Source of the DNA: an uncultured Clostridia bacterium
Lineage (GTDB): Bacteria; Bacillota; Clostridia; Christensenellales; Borkfalkiaceae
Reading direction: 5' to 3'
Assembly: GCA_947625025.1 (NCBI GenBank)
Contig: CANQMQ010000015.1
Coordinates: forward strand, 1 to 36,521
DNA: 36,521 bases
Below are positions 17,685 through 25,919 of this stretch, piece after piece. Under the pieces are notes generated by a model. It searched no databases. It was given only the letters and a program-made list of their open reading frames with translations, and was not told the DNA's origin. Each line of letters begins with the position of its first letter. Position 1 is the first letter of the stretch. The position numbers and the translations under genes were made by a program.

Positions 17685-18520
17685 CACAGCACCTCCTTTT
17701 CACAGCGCACACAGTGGCACTGCATGTTGACGGCTACGGGAAGCCCTGCAATGTGGGTGGGAGCGATTTCGCATAATACTTTGAGCGCAGTAACCCTTCC
17801 GCCGAAGCCCTGTGCCCCGATGCCGAGCCCGTTGATGCGGGCAAGCGCCTCCTCTTCGATGGCGGCAACGTCCGCGCGGGGGTGGGAGCTTGAAAGTTCA
17901 CGGGTGAGCGCCTTCTTTGCAAGGAGGGTGCAGGAATCGAAGGAGCCGCCGATGCCCACACCCACGACGACGGGCGGGCAGGGGCGAGAACCTGCGAGGC
18001 GCACCGCCTCCACGATGGCGTTCAGAATGCCTTCCCTTCCCTCCGCAGGGGTGAGCATGGAGAGGCGAGACATATTCTCACTCCCGAATCCCTTGGGCAG
18101 GAAGGTAATCTTCACCCTGTCTCCCGTAACGATATCCACATGCAGGTGGGCGGGGGTGTTGTCCCCCGTGTTGGCACGGGTGAGCGGATCGCAGATGCTC
18201 TTGCGGAAGAGCCCCTCCTCATAGGCTCTCTTCACCCCCTCGTCTACGGCATCGGAGAGGAGCTTTCCGCGAAGGCTCACTTCCTGCCCGAGTTCGATAA
18301 GCACGACCGCCATGCCCGTATCCTGGCAGACGGGCATTTGCTCCCGCCTTGCAACCTCTTCATTTTGAAGGACGGCATCGAGGGCGAAGCGGGCGGCTCC
18401 CTCCTCCGTATCCCGTGCCTTCATGAGGGCAAGGCGGCAACTATCCGTAAGGGTAACCCCCGCCCGCCGTGCAAGGCGGTAGACGCATTCGGAAATCACT
18501 TGGGTATCGAGAATTCTCAT
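17684..18520 (-). CDS. fumA: Class I fumarate hydratase, alpha subunit
   Basis: A 278-residue alpha subunit that carries the [4Fe-4S] cluster. Cysteines expected to hold the cluster are visible: C65 in 'PVCQDTG', C197 in 'GSFDSC', and the C-terminal group C268, C270 and C273 ('CHCVRC'). Other family motifs are 'NTGDNTPAHLH' and 'LPKGFGSENMSRL'. The ATG at 18520 matches the usual family N-terminus ('MRILDTQVI'). It has no Shine-Dalgarno at normal spacing: the -10 TATAAT ends 6 nt before the ATG, so the transcript is predicted to be leaderless. It is divergent from the CPBP gene and shares an 80-bp promoter region with it. L(+)-tartrate dehydratase alpha is the alternative family member. Confidence 0.9.
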   Translation of the reverse strand: MRILDTQVISECVYRLARRAGVTLTDSCRLALMKARDTEEGAARFALDAVLQNEEVARREQMPVCQDTGMAVVLIELGQEVSLRGKLLSDAVDEGVKRAYEEGLFRKSICDPLTRANTGDNTPAHLHVDIVTGDRVKITFLPKGFGSENMSRLSMLTPAEGREGILNAIVEAVRLAGSRPCPPVVVGVGIGGSFDSCTLLAKKALTRELSSSHPRADVAAIEEEALARINGLGIGAQGFGGRVTALKVLCEIAPTHIAGLPVAVNMQCHCVRCEKEVL

Positions 18521-18526
18521 GCCCCT

Positions 18527-18555
18527 ATTATAGAAAGTATTTTACAAAAAAGCAA
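18527..18555 (-). promoter_or_regulatory. Leaderless-type promoter of fumarase alpha
   Basis: Minus strand: TTGCTT (18550-18555), 17-bp spacer, TATAAT (18527-18532), then 6 nt and the ATG (18520-18518). The predicted transcription start coincides with the A of ATG. Confidence 0.75.
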
Positions 18556-18564
18556 GGTTTTTGT

Positions 18565-18593
18565 TTGGATTTTTTGCGAGTTTCCTGTATAAT
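18565..18593 (+). promoter_or_regulatory. Leaderless-type promoter of the CPBP gene
   Basis: TTGGAT (18565-18570), 17-bp spacer, TATAAT (18588-18593), then GGAAGC and ATG at 18600. Start site predicted at the ATG itself. GGAAG lies only 1 nt from the ATG, too close to be an ordinary ribosome site. Confidence 0.72.
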
Positions 18594-18599
18594 GGAAGC

Positions 18600-19499
18600 A
18601 TGCAAGAACAGGAAAACAGAGCGCTTCGCAGTCCGCTCAAGGAAGCGGGGCTCACATATTCGGTCGCCGCGGTCGCGCCCATCGTGCTCTCCCTTATCCT
18701 CACGGTGGTTCTCATCCTCATATTGGGGGAGGGGTATGCGGATACGCAGGTGTACCTCTACATCTCCTACCTTCTGCCCCAGCTGTGCCTTGGCGGGGCG
18801 GCGGCACTCTTTATAGGGCGCACCAAGTTGCCCCTCAAAAAGTTCTATGCGGGGTGCAAGTGGTACTATTTCCCGCTCGCCATCCTGCTCTCCTTCGGGC
18901 TCTTCGCCTTCGGTTGGGTGAACAACGTGTTCATAGGGCTCTTTGAGAGGTTGGGTTACGTCGCAACCGACGTCCCCGTGCCCGACCTCTCGGGTTGGAA
19001 TCTCCTTCCCGCCATCCTCGTCATAGGCATTTTCCCCGCCTTCTTCGAGGAGACGGTGTTCCGCGGCATCGGTGCGGGCACCATGCGAAGGGAGGGGTGG
19101 GGGACCCTTCCCATCGTGCTCATCTCGGGCGCCCTCTTCTCCCTCTTCCACGGCAACCCCGTGCAGACGGTCTACCAATTCATTTGCGGGGCGTGTTACG
19201 CCCTGCTCGCTGTGCGGAGCGGAAGCGTCCTTCCGGGCATGCTCGCCCACCTTGTAAACAATGCCGCCATTTTAATTATGACGGCGGCGGGTTACGGCGA
19301 AATTCCCGCCTTCTTAGAGCTTCCCATCTACCTTACGGCGGCGGCCGTTTTCCTCGCCGTGATGGCCTTCCTCATCTTCACTGAGAGGAGAAAGGAGAGG
19401 GGCATGTCCGGGGGGAAGGGCTATTTTCTTGCCGCGGGGGTGGGGATCATCACCTGTGCGGCGGAGTGGATAGGTACCCTCATCGGAGGATTTTTATGA
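18600..19499 (+). CDS. CPBP family intramembrane metalloprotease
   Basis: A 299-residue membrane protein of the CAAX/bacteriocin-processing (Abi, Rce1-like) family. About eight hydrophobic segments are visible. The catalytic motifs are present: EETVFRG (the EExxxR motif) near residue 155, a histidine in 'LFSLFHGNPV', and 'HLVNN' near 218. Family members cleave within the membrane; roles include bacteriocin self-immunity and protein maturation, but nothing nearby names a substrate. The ATG at 18600 lies 6 nt after TATAAT. The stop overlaps the rlmH start (ATGA), so the two form an operon. Confidence 0.9.
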   Translation: MQEQENRALRSPLKEAGLTYSVAAVAPIVLSLILTVVLILILGEGYADTQVYLYISYLLPQLCLGGAAALFIGRTKLPLKKFYAGCKWYYFPLAILLSFGLFAFGWVNNVFIGLFERLGYVATDVPVPDLSGWNLLPAILVIGIFPAFFEETVFRGIGAGTMRREGWGTLPIVLISGALFSLFHGNPVQTVYQFICGACYALLAVRSGSVLPGMLAHLVNNAAILIMTAAGYGEIPAFLELPIYLTAAAVFLAVMAFLIFTERRKERGMSGGKGYFLAAGVGIITCAAEWIGTLIGGFL

Positions 19500-19933
19500 T
19501 CAAGATTCGCCTCGTCTGCGTGGGAAAGCTCAAGGAAACATACTTAAAAGACGCCTGCTCGGAATACGAAAAGCGGCTTTCCCGCTTCTGTAAACTTGAA
19601 ATTATCGAGCTCGCCGAGCGCAGGACGCTCGAAGAGGAAGCGGAGGAAATTTTACGGGCCGTAAGGGGCACCGTACTTGCGCTTGCCGTGGAGGGGAGAG
19701 AGGAGAGCTCGGAGGAATTCTCCGCCCGTATCGGGGCCCTTTCGGATGCGGGAGCGGAAATGACGTTCGTCATCGGCTCCTCGTGCGGGCTTGCGGAGGC
19801 GGTGAAGCGCCGTGCAGACGCCCTTCTCTCCTTCTCCCGCATGACCTTTCCCCATCAGCTCTTCCGCGTCATCTTCCTCGAACAGCTCTACCGCGCCTTC
19901 ATGATCCGCGGCGGCGGCGAATACCACAAGTAG
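19496..19933 (+). CDS. rlmH: 23S rRNA (pseudouridine1915-N3)-methyltransferase RlmH
   Basis: A 145-residue SPOUT-class methyltransferase that modifies pseudouridine 1915 in helix 69 of 23S rRNA using S-adenosylmethionine. The N-terminus 'IRLVCVGKLKETYLKDA' and the knot motif 'FVIGSSCGLAEAV' are typical, as is the C-terminal 'IRGGGEYHK'. It is about 10-14 residues shorter than the usual 155-159, mostly in the middle. ATG 19496 has GGAGGA five bases upstream and overlaps the CPBP stop. Confidence 0.95.
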   Translation: MIKIRLVCVGKLKETYLKDACSEYEKRLSRFCKLEIIELAERRTLEEEAEEILRAVRGTVLALAVEGREESSEEFSARIGALSDAGAEMTFVIGSSCGLAEAVKRRADALLSFSRMTFPHQLFRVIFLEQLYRAFMIRGGGEYHK

Positions 19934-19963
19934 GTTTTTGGGGTACGGCGCCCCTTCTCCGCA

Positions 19964-19969
19964 TACAAT
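19964..19969 (+). promoter_or_regulatory. -10 element of the M14 peptidase gene, leaderless spacing
   Basis: TACAAT, then GGGAGA, then ATG at 19976: again exactly 6 nt from -10 to start codon. No good -35 was found at 17 bp; TTGGGG at 19938-19943 gives a 20-bp spacer, so support is weaker than for the other cases. Confidence 0.5.
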
Positions 19970-19975
19970 GGGAGA

Positions 19976-20797
19976 ATGGATATCTATGAAGAAGTAAAAC
20001 ATTTTTACGATTCCTACGACGGGAAGAAGCGGGTGATCGGCACTTCGGTTGCGGGAAGAGAGCTCTTCGCGATGCTCATAGGCAGTGAAAACGGGGCGGT
20101 CGGTATCTCCCAATACGCCATCCATGGGCGGGAATTCGTAACGGCCCGCCTCGCCTTGGAGCACATCCGCCGCGGCGTCGCGCACGGGGGCGTGTGGGTG
20201 GTGCCCCTCGTCAACCCCGATGGCGCCCTTCTTGCCGAAGTGGGGATAAGTTCTGTCCCCGAACCGTTCAAAGAGCAAGTGCAAAAAATCGGAAACTTCC
20301 CCCTGTGGAAGGCCAACCTCAACGGCGTAGACCTCAACGTCAACTTCCCCGCCCGTTGGGGGACGGGCAGCCAAAATATAAGAACGAGATCCTTTGCAAA
20401 CTACATCGGCCCGAGGCCCCTCTCCGAACCCGAAAGCAGTGCGCTTGCGGCGTTTACGAAGGAGGTGGGGGCGGCGTATACGCTCAGCTGGCACACCAAG
20501 GGGGAGCAGATCTATTGGGAATTCTTTCAGCCCATGCTGCGGCGGCGTAGGGATAAGAAATTTGCCACGGTGCTCGGGGAGAGTACGGGGTACCCCCTCG
20601 TCACCGTAAAGAATTCTGCGGGCGGCTACAAGGATTGGTGCATTCAGGAATTGAAAATACCTGCGGTAACCGTGGAAGTGGGCGCGGAGAGCCTCACCCA
20701 TCCCATTCCCGTATCCAAACTCTCTGCCCTCCTTCCCGCTACCCTCGACGCCCTCTACGATATCACCAATGTTTACGGGGAACTCCCGTTTTTGTAA
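19976..20797 (+). CDS. M14 family zinc carboxypeptidase (MpaA/ENP1-like)
   Basis: A 273-residue zinc peptidase without signal peptide, so cytoplasmic. Zinc ligands are H50 and E53 ('IHGREF') and a histidine in 'LSWHTKGE'; the catalytic glutamate is in 'VTVEVG'. The substrate-binding 'DLNRNF' motif of carboxypeptidase A reads 'DLNVNFPARWG', lacking the arginine that grips a C-terminal carboxylate. This favours the subgroup that cleaves peptidoglycan peptides (gamma-D-glutamyl-diamino acid bonds) over classical carboxypeptidase activity, consistent with murein peptide recycling; this is inference. The ATG lies 6 nt after TACAAT. tadA follows after 14 bp. Confidence 0.85.
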   Translation: MDIYEEVKHFYDSYDGKKRVIGTSVAGRELFAMLIGSENGAVGISQYAIHGREFVTARLALEHIRRGVAHGGVWVVPLVNPDGALLAEVGISSVPEPFKEQVQKIGNFPLWKANLNGVDLNVNFPARWGTGSQNIRTRSFANYIGPRPLSEPESSALAAFTKEVGAAYTLSWHTKGEQIYWEFFQPMLRRRRDKKFATVLGESTGYPLVTVKNSAGGYKDWCIQELKIPAVTVEVGAESLTHPIPVSKLSALLPATLDALYDITNVYGELPFL

Positions 20798-20811
20798 GAA
20801 AAAGGAGAAGC

Positions 20812-21273
20812 ATGCAGGAAAAATTCATGCGCGCGGCGCTCAGGCTTGCGAACAAGGCAAAGGCGGAGGGGGAAGTTCCCATCGGCGCCGTCGTCGTGTT
20901 GGAAGGAAAAGTGATCGGGAAGGGGTACAACGTGCGCACCAAGCGCCAACTCGCAACCGCCCATGCCGAAATGCGGGCCATCGATATGGCCTGCCGCAAG
21001 CTCCATTCATGGCGTTTGGAGGGGGCGGAGCTCTACGTCACCCTCGAACCCTGCCCCATGTGCATGGGGGCCGTGCTCAATTCCCGCATCGAGCGGGTGT
21101 ACTTCGGCGCATATGAGCAGAAGGGCAGGAGTTTAACGGAGGAGCTCGCAAAGGCAAACCTGCTCAATCACACGGTGGAGGTCGTGGGGGGCGTCTTGGA
21201 AGAGGAATGCGCAGAGGTGCTCACCTCCTTCTTCTCCGAGATGCGCACCCGTGAAAAGGCAAAGAAGGCGTAA
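20812..21273 (+). CDS. tadA: tRNA-specific adenosine deaminase TadA
   Basis: Deaminates adenosine 34 to inosine in tRNA-Arg(ACG). The 153-residue length is typical. The zinc-dependent deaminase site is intact: H51-A-E53 and P-C81-P-M-C84. The N-terminus 'FMRAALRLANKAKAEGEVPIGAV' is characteristic. ATG 20812 has AAGGAG at 20802-20807. It follows the M14 gene by 14 bp and precedes the second ABC transporter by 16 bp, so the three are probably co-transcribed. Confidence 0.96.
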   Translation: MQEKFMRAALRLANKAKAEGEVPIGAVVVLEGKVIGKGYNVRTKRQLATAHAEMRAIDMACRKLHSWRLEGAELYVTLEPCPMCMGAVLNSRIERVYFGAYEQKGRSLTEELAKANLLNHTVEVVGGVLEEECAEVLTSFFSEMRTREKAKKA

Positions 21274-21289
21274 ACGGAAGAGGGCTCCC

Positions 21290-23902
21290 ATGATAGAACT
21301 AAAGGGCGTAACCAAAATTTATCATCCCAAGAGGAAGAAGCGCACCGTGGCGCTTCAGGATGTGAGCTTCACGCTCGGCGACCGCGGCTTCGTCTTTATC
21401 GTGGGCAAGAGCGGATGCGGGAAGAGCACCCTCCTCAACATGATGGGCGGGTGCGATAAGCTCACCGCCGGCGACATCGTGGTGGACGGGAACAAGTTCT
21501 CCGACTTCCATGAGAGAGACTATGATAATTTCCGCAACGATTATGTAGGCTTTATCTTTCAGGATTACTGCCTGCTCGAAGGGCTTACGGTGGAGCAGAA
21601 TGTCGCCCTCGCGTTGGATTTGAAGGGAGAAAGAAACGATGAGGCCGTAAGAGAGGCCCTCGAAAAGGTGGAGCTCGCAGAGTACGCAAATCGGTACCCC
21701 GCAGAGCTCTCGGGAGGGCAGAAGCAGAGAGTAGCCATAGCCCGTACCCTCGTAAAGAATCCAAAACTCATCTTAGCGGACGAGCCCACGGGCAACCTCG
21801 ATGTGAAGTCGAGCCGCATGGTGTTGGAGCTCATGAAGGAGATGGCGAAGGACGCCCTCGTCGTCATTGTCTCCCATAACGGGAGGGATGCGGAGGAGTA
21901 TGCAGACCGCATCATCGAACTCTCGGATGGGAAAATCATAGGCGATTACTCAAGAAACAAGGATGCCGAGGAAATCTCATTCCATCGGGATGAGATCATC
22001 ATCCACAAGGGACCCATCTTTACGGAGCCCGAACTCGAACGCATCAATGCCCGCATCTCGTGGGGCGGGGTACAACTCAGGCAGGCGGACGATAAATTCC
22101 TTCCTACGGCATCCGTGGAATCCAATAGAACGAAGCGGGAGTTTGTATCCCATAAACTGAGTTCCCGTGGAAGAAAGACGCTCTTTTCGATGTTTGCGAG
22201 AAAGCGGGCGCTCGGCATGGTACTCACGATGGTGACCGTCGTGTTTCTCTTCGTCGTGCTCGGCATTTGCCAATTCTTCACGCAGTTTTCGCCCAATGAA
22301 GAGATTGCCCGCCTCATCACAGAGGAGAGCGAGCGGAGCACCTTCATCCTGCAAAAGGGCCATAAGGTGAATGAGCTCTCGGATGAGGTGCAAGTCACCC
22401 CCTTCACAAGGGTGAGCGATACCGATATCGCCGCTTTTCGTGATACAGGCTATGAGGGCGGCATCTATCCCCTCTACAACGTTGCCATGATCACATATAG
22501 CAGGCAGGATACGAGTTGGGAGATCGAGTACTATAATTTCCCTGCCGACGCGAATAATTACGGGAAATTCTTCTGCCACACGGGGCGGGGCGTGCTCGTC
22601 ACCGAGAAGAGCTATCTTGCAAGCATCTATGGGGATGAGAACGGGGAGCTCAAGCTCCTTTCGGGCACCCTCGAGACGGAGGGGAACAAGATCATCGTCA
22701 CCGATTACTTTGCGGATAGCATACTCAAATACAACCCCGATCTTGCCTCTTTTGGAAATGACCCCTATCAGAAGCTGACGGTCGGTACAAAACTCATGAG
22801 CAGGTACAACATTGCGGGCGTCATTGATACGGGGTATAAGGAGCGGTATGCGGATCTCATCGAACAGTTGAACGGGAAAACGAAACTTGAGGACATCGAT
22901 GCGGAGCGGTATGCCGCCCTCATCGAAGAGCTCAATTCGACGCTCAATATCGGGTATTCCTTCAACCCCGATTTCTATGAGGCGTATAAAAAAGATGGCA
23001 ATGCGACCCTGCATTACGGCAGCATGGAGGTGACGTACGGCGATGTTACCCTCACGATTGCAAGCGGGTTCGCAAGGCGTATCAGCGGGCCAAAGGCGGG
23101 GGAAGTTCGGATCAGCAAGCGGGAGGCCGCAAAACTTTTGGGGGTAGCAGAGGACGCCGTTACAGAGGACATGGTAAAGGGCATGAAGCTGAGGCTTTCG
23201 GGGCGGTACCCCAACGAGCGGGAAGCCCCGCCCAACTATACGCTCGAAGAGACGGTGATTGGCCTCAACGGCTCCGGACACGACGCAAATTTTGAATTTT
23301 CCCACGAGGATGCCCATATCGTATCCGCTTACGGCACCATTCCCTACGCCCTGTACTTTGAAGATATGAGCCGCGCCGTCGAGCTCTACGATGCGGGGCT
23401 CGAGCACCAATACACCGTGATGTCTCCGCTCGTTGCGGCGATGTATACCGTCTCCAAGGCGGCGATGGTATTTACAGATTTCTTCCGCCTCATCGTGGGC
23501 GTACTGCTCGTTCTCACCGCGGTGACGCTCATCGGCTTCGGGGTGGGAAGCGTGAGAAAGAATATGTACGAGATTGCCGTGGTGCGGGCGCTCGGGGGCA
23601 AAGTAAAGGACCTCACGTGGATGTTCATGCTACAAATGCTCATCGTGAGCGCCGCCGTCTGCCTGCTCTCGGTCGCGGGGCTGTACTTCGGGGCGGGGCT
23701 GTGCAACGGCCTCATCGCAGAGGGGTTCGTCTCCTTCGTGCACAACGTATTCATGCGGGAGCTCAACATCATTGTGTTCCGCTGGCAAGTTGCCCTCCTC
23801 GATGCGGGCGTCGTCCTCCTGCTTACGGCGCTCGCCGCCATCGTGCCCCTCCTCGTGATGAGAAAATCCAAACCGAGAGAGATCATTCGGGCGAAAGAGT
23901 AA
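21290..23902 (+). CDS. ABC transporter, fused ATPase and MacB/FtsX-type permease (copy 2)
   Basis: An 870-residue paralog of the gene at 11926. The ATPase domain has Walker A GKSGCGKS at 39-46, signature LSGGQKQR, DEPTGNLD and 'VIVSHN'. A charged linker leads to membrane helix 1 ('ALGMVLTMVTVVFLFVVLGICQF'). A large extracytoplasmic domain of about 380 residues follows. Three C-terminal helices form the FtsX core, ending in 'KPREIIRAKE'. ATG 21290 is preferred over an in-frame upstream ATG at 21251 inside tadA, because the ATPase fold begins here and GGAAGAGGG lies at 21276-21284. The substrate is unknown. The extracytoplasmic domain is the part most different from copy 1. A strong bidirectional terminator follows. 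Confidence 0.9.
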   Translation: MIELKGVTKIYHPKRKKRTVALQDVSFTLGDRGFVFIVGKSGCGKSTLLNMMGGCDKLTAGDIVVDGNKFSDFHERDYDNFRNDYVGFIFQDYCLLEGLTVEQNVALALDLKGERNDEAVREALEKVELAEYANRYPAELSGGQKQRVAIARTLVKNPKLILADEPTGNLDVKSSRMVLELMKEMAKDALVVIVSHNGRDAEEYADRIIELSDGKIIGDYSRNKDAEEISFHRDEIIIHKGPIFTEPELERINARISWGGVQLRQADDKFLPTASVESNRTKREFVSHKLSSRGRKTLFSMFARKRALGMVLTMVTVVFLFVVLGICQFFTQFSPNEEIARLITEESERSTFILQKGHKVNELSDEVQVTPFTRVSDTDIAAFRDTGYEGGIYPLYNVAMITYSRQDTSWEIEYYNFPADANNYGKFFCHTGRGVLVTEKSYLASIYGDENGELKLLSGTLETEGNKIIVTDYFADSILKYNPDLASFGNDPYQKLTVGTKLMSRYNIAGVIDTGYKERYADLIEQLNGKTKLEDIDAERYAALIEELNSTLNIGYSFNPDFYEAYKKDGNATLHYGSMEVTYGDVTLTIASGFARRISGPKAGEVRISKREAAKLLGVAEDAVTEDMVKGMKLRLSGRYPNEREAPPNYTLEETVIGLNGSGHDANFEFSHEDAHIVSAYGTIPYALYFEDMSRAVELYDAGLEHQYTVMSPLVAAMYTVSKAAMVFTDFFRLIVGVLLVLTAVTLIGFGVGSVRKNMYEIAVVRALGGKVKDLTWMFMLQMLIVSAAVCLLSVAGLYFGAGLCNGLIAEGFVSFVHNVFMRELNIIVFRWQVALLDAGVVLLLTALAAIVPLLVMRKSKPREIIRAKE

Positions 23903-23918
23903 AGTTTTTTTGATACGC

Positions 23919-23952
23919 AAAAGGGGCGGAACACAAGCGTTCCGCCCCTTTT
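23919..23952. terminator. Bidirectional rho-independent terminator
   Basis: AAAAGGGGCGGAAC (23919-23932), loop ACAAGC, GTTCCGCCCCTTTT (23939-23952): a 14-bp perfect stem with T-runs both ways. It separates the convergent ABC transporter and lipoprotein operon. Confidence 0.92.
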
Positions 23953-23962
23953 ATAGTTTTGC

Positions 23963-25885
23963 TTACCGACCGCCCAAACCACCAAATCCTCCCGGACCCC
24001 CGGGGCCGCCCGGGCCCATTCCTCCGGGGCCGCCGGGCGCCATGCCGCCCGGGTTTCCGATGCCGCCCGCGGAGCCAACCGTCGTGATGATCTCGCTCAC
24101 CGTAAACTCACAGAGGCTGCTGTCCCCGCCGTAGATCTTGTAAGAGGTGCCCTTTTGGAGCTCGGGGCAGGAGATAATGACCGATTGGCAGGCCTTGGGC
24201 GACGTGAAGGAGAGAATGGCCTTGCCGTCCTTATCGGTGAGGGAGAGGTTGGTGCCCATCGCGATGGAGGCACTTCTCGCAAAGGATACGACGCACTGCG
24301 TCGAGTTTTGGGCGGGCGTCTCCACCATGCCGAGGGGGCCCACCGCAAAGAGGTAGCCACCCGTCACCACGGTGCCGCGGTCTGAATCGATGGCGCAATC
24401 CATGTTGCTCGTGGGGCCCGCCACATAGGTCTCCCCGCCCGAAATGAGGATGGTGCCGTTGGAATCGATGCCGTCTCCCTGAGCATCTACATACACCTCG
24501 CCACCCGAGATGATGATGTGCTCTATGACGCTCGCATCGTCGCTTGCGGCATTGATGCCGTCGTCGTTTGCGGTTACGTTTACGGTGCCGCCCGAAATTT
24601 CCACATAGCCGCCCTCGATGCCCTCATAGCACTCGGCGACCGTGATATCCCCGCCCGTGATCTTGGTGAGGACGTCGCTCGTCAAAGCGTCGTCGCAGGT
24701 GGAAATGGTATACGTCCCGCCGCTCACCTTCAGGGTGCCGCTGTTCGCATGGACGGCATCATCCGTGCTGTCTATCGTAAACGTGCCCCCCTCGAGGAGG
24801 ATGGTATAATCGCCCTCGGTTACGGTAATTTCCTTTTCGGAATTTGCGGGATCGGGGTATTCAATTTCCCCGACCTTGATGCCCTTGCACCCCTGTTTGA
24901 GGGCATAGAGGTTGCCGCCGCGGTAGTCCGAAGGCACCTTCTGATATCCGCTCTGTGCGCCCGAACTCCAACTCAGCTGTCTATAGCGGAAATCATCGGC
25001 GGTAAGGCCGTATTCCGCCCTGTTCTCGGCGGTATCGGGCACGAATTCGCCCTTCGTCGTGATTTTGTAGGTGCCGCCGTCGATGAGGATGGCGGTATCT
25101 GCCTGCATGCCGTCTCCCTTCGTCTCCGAAGTGTACTTCACGTCTTTTAAGTAGATGTAGCCCTCCTCCGTGGTGAAGGAAGTGGTCTCGTCTTCGCATT
25201 CCGCATTGAGCCCATCCTTTCCCGCCGAGGCGACGTAGATATTGCAATTCTTTGCGGAGATGGAGAGGGCGGAGATGCCGTGGCTTGCGGCCGCGAGGCT
25301 GAGCGAACAATTGACGGCCGTAAACGCCTTTGTGACCTTGACGGCATGCTTGCCGCGGCTCGTGACGGCAAGCGACCCGCTCCCGTTAAAGGAGAGCGAC
25401 CCCTTGATGTGCACCGCGTTGTCCTCCTCCGAAGTGGAAGTGATGGAATTGCTTTCGATGAGGGTTACAACGACTTCCGCCTTCTTAAATGCAGACCCAT
25501 CGAGGGCAACGCCCGCATCCGATGTTATGGTTGCGCCGTTTAAGATGAGGTGGAGCTTCAAATTGTCCGCCCCGAGCGCGATGCCGCCGTATTCCCCTAA
25601 AAAGCGATAGGTGCCGCTCTTTGTGAGGGTGACGACCTCTTCGGTGGGGGAGACGAAGGTGGCATCCGCATAGGAGGTATTTTCTGCAAGCTCCGAAAAA
25701 TCCCTGTCTGAAAGTTCTTCCTTGATGCCTCCCGTTTGGTCCTCGGCGCTCACGGCGACCTCGCCCGTGCCGCCACCGCCGAGCGAATCCCCGGGGTTTG
25801 AGAACTGCTCCTTGCACCCCGCAAGGCCGTAAGCCCCGCAAAGGCACAGCGTCGCCGCCAATAGAGTTCCTAACAATTTCTTCAT
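23963..25885 (-). CDS. Carbohydrate-binding (Cthe_2159/DUF4353-like) lipoprotein
   Basis: A 640-residue exported lipoprotein with lipobox 'LAGC' (C24). Most of the protein is a repetitive beta structure with motifs such as 'ISGGTVNVTANDDGINA', 'ISGGEVYVDAQGDGIDS', 'SGGTYTISTCDDAL' and 'TDDAVHANSGTLKVSGG'. This matches the family of Clostridium thermocellum Cthe_2159, a parallel beta-helix that binds cellulose and acidic plant polysaccharide. The last ~35 residues are a Gly/Pro/Met-rich low-complexity tail ('GGPGGMGPGGPGG'), probably flexible. It is the last gene of the RR-HK-HtrA operon (34-bp gap), which suggests it is a cargo or sensing partner of that envelope circuit. GAGGT precedes the ATG. 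Confidence 0.88.
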   Translation of the reverse strand: MKKLLGTLLAATLCLCGAYGLAGCKEQFSNPGDSLGGGGTGEVAVSAEDQTGGIKEELSDRDFSELAENTSYADATFVSPTEEVVTLTKSGTYRFLGEYGGIALGADNLKLHLILNGATITSDAGVALDGSAFKKAEVVVTLIESNSITSTSEEDNAVHIKGSLSFNGSGSLAVTSRGKHAVKVTKAFTAVNCSLSLAAASHGISALSISAKNCNIYVASAGKDGLNAECEDETTSFTTEEGYIYLKDVKYTSETKGDGMQADTAILIDGGTYKITTKGEFVPDTAENRAEYGLTADDFRYRQLSWSSGAQSGYQKVPSDYRGGNLYALKQGCKGIKVGEIEYPDPANSEKEITVTEGDYTILLEGGTFTIDSTDDAVHANSGTLKVSGGTYTISTCDDALTSDVLTKITGGDITVAECYEGIEGGYVEISGGTVNVTANDDGINAASDDASVIEHIIISGGEVYVDAQGDGIDSNGTILISGGETYVAGPTSNMDCAIDSDRGTVVTGGYLFAVGPLGMVETPAQNSTQCVVSFARSASIAMGTNLSLTDKDGKAILSFTSPKACQSVIISCPELQKGTSYKIYGGDSSLCEFTVSEIITTVGSAGGIGNPGGMAPGGPGGMGPGGPGGPGGFGGLGGR

Positions 25886-25919
25886 GGTTTACCTCACGGC
25901 TATTTCTGAATTCCAAATA

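Noticed and set aside
19938-19958. Terminator between rlmH and the M14 gene
   Set aside because: Only a short GGGG/CCCC stem with no T-run.
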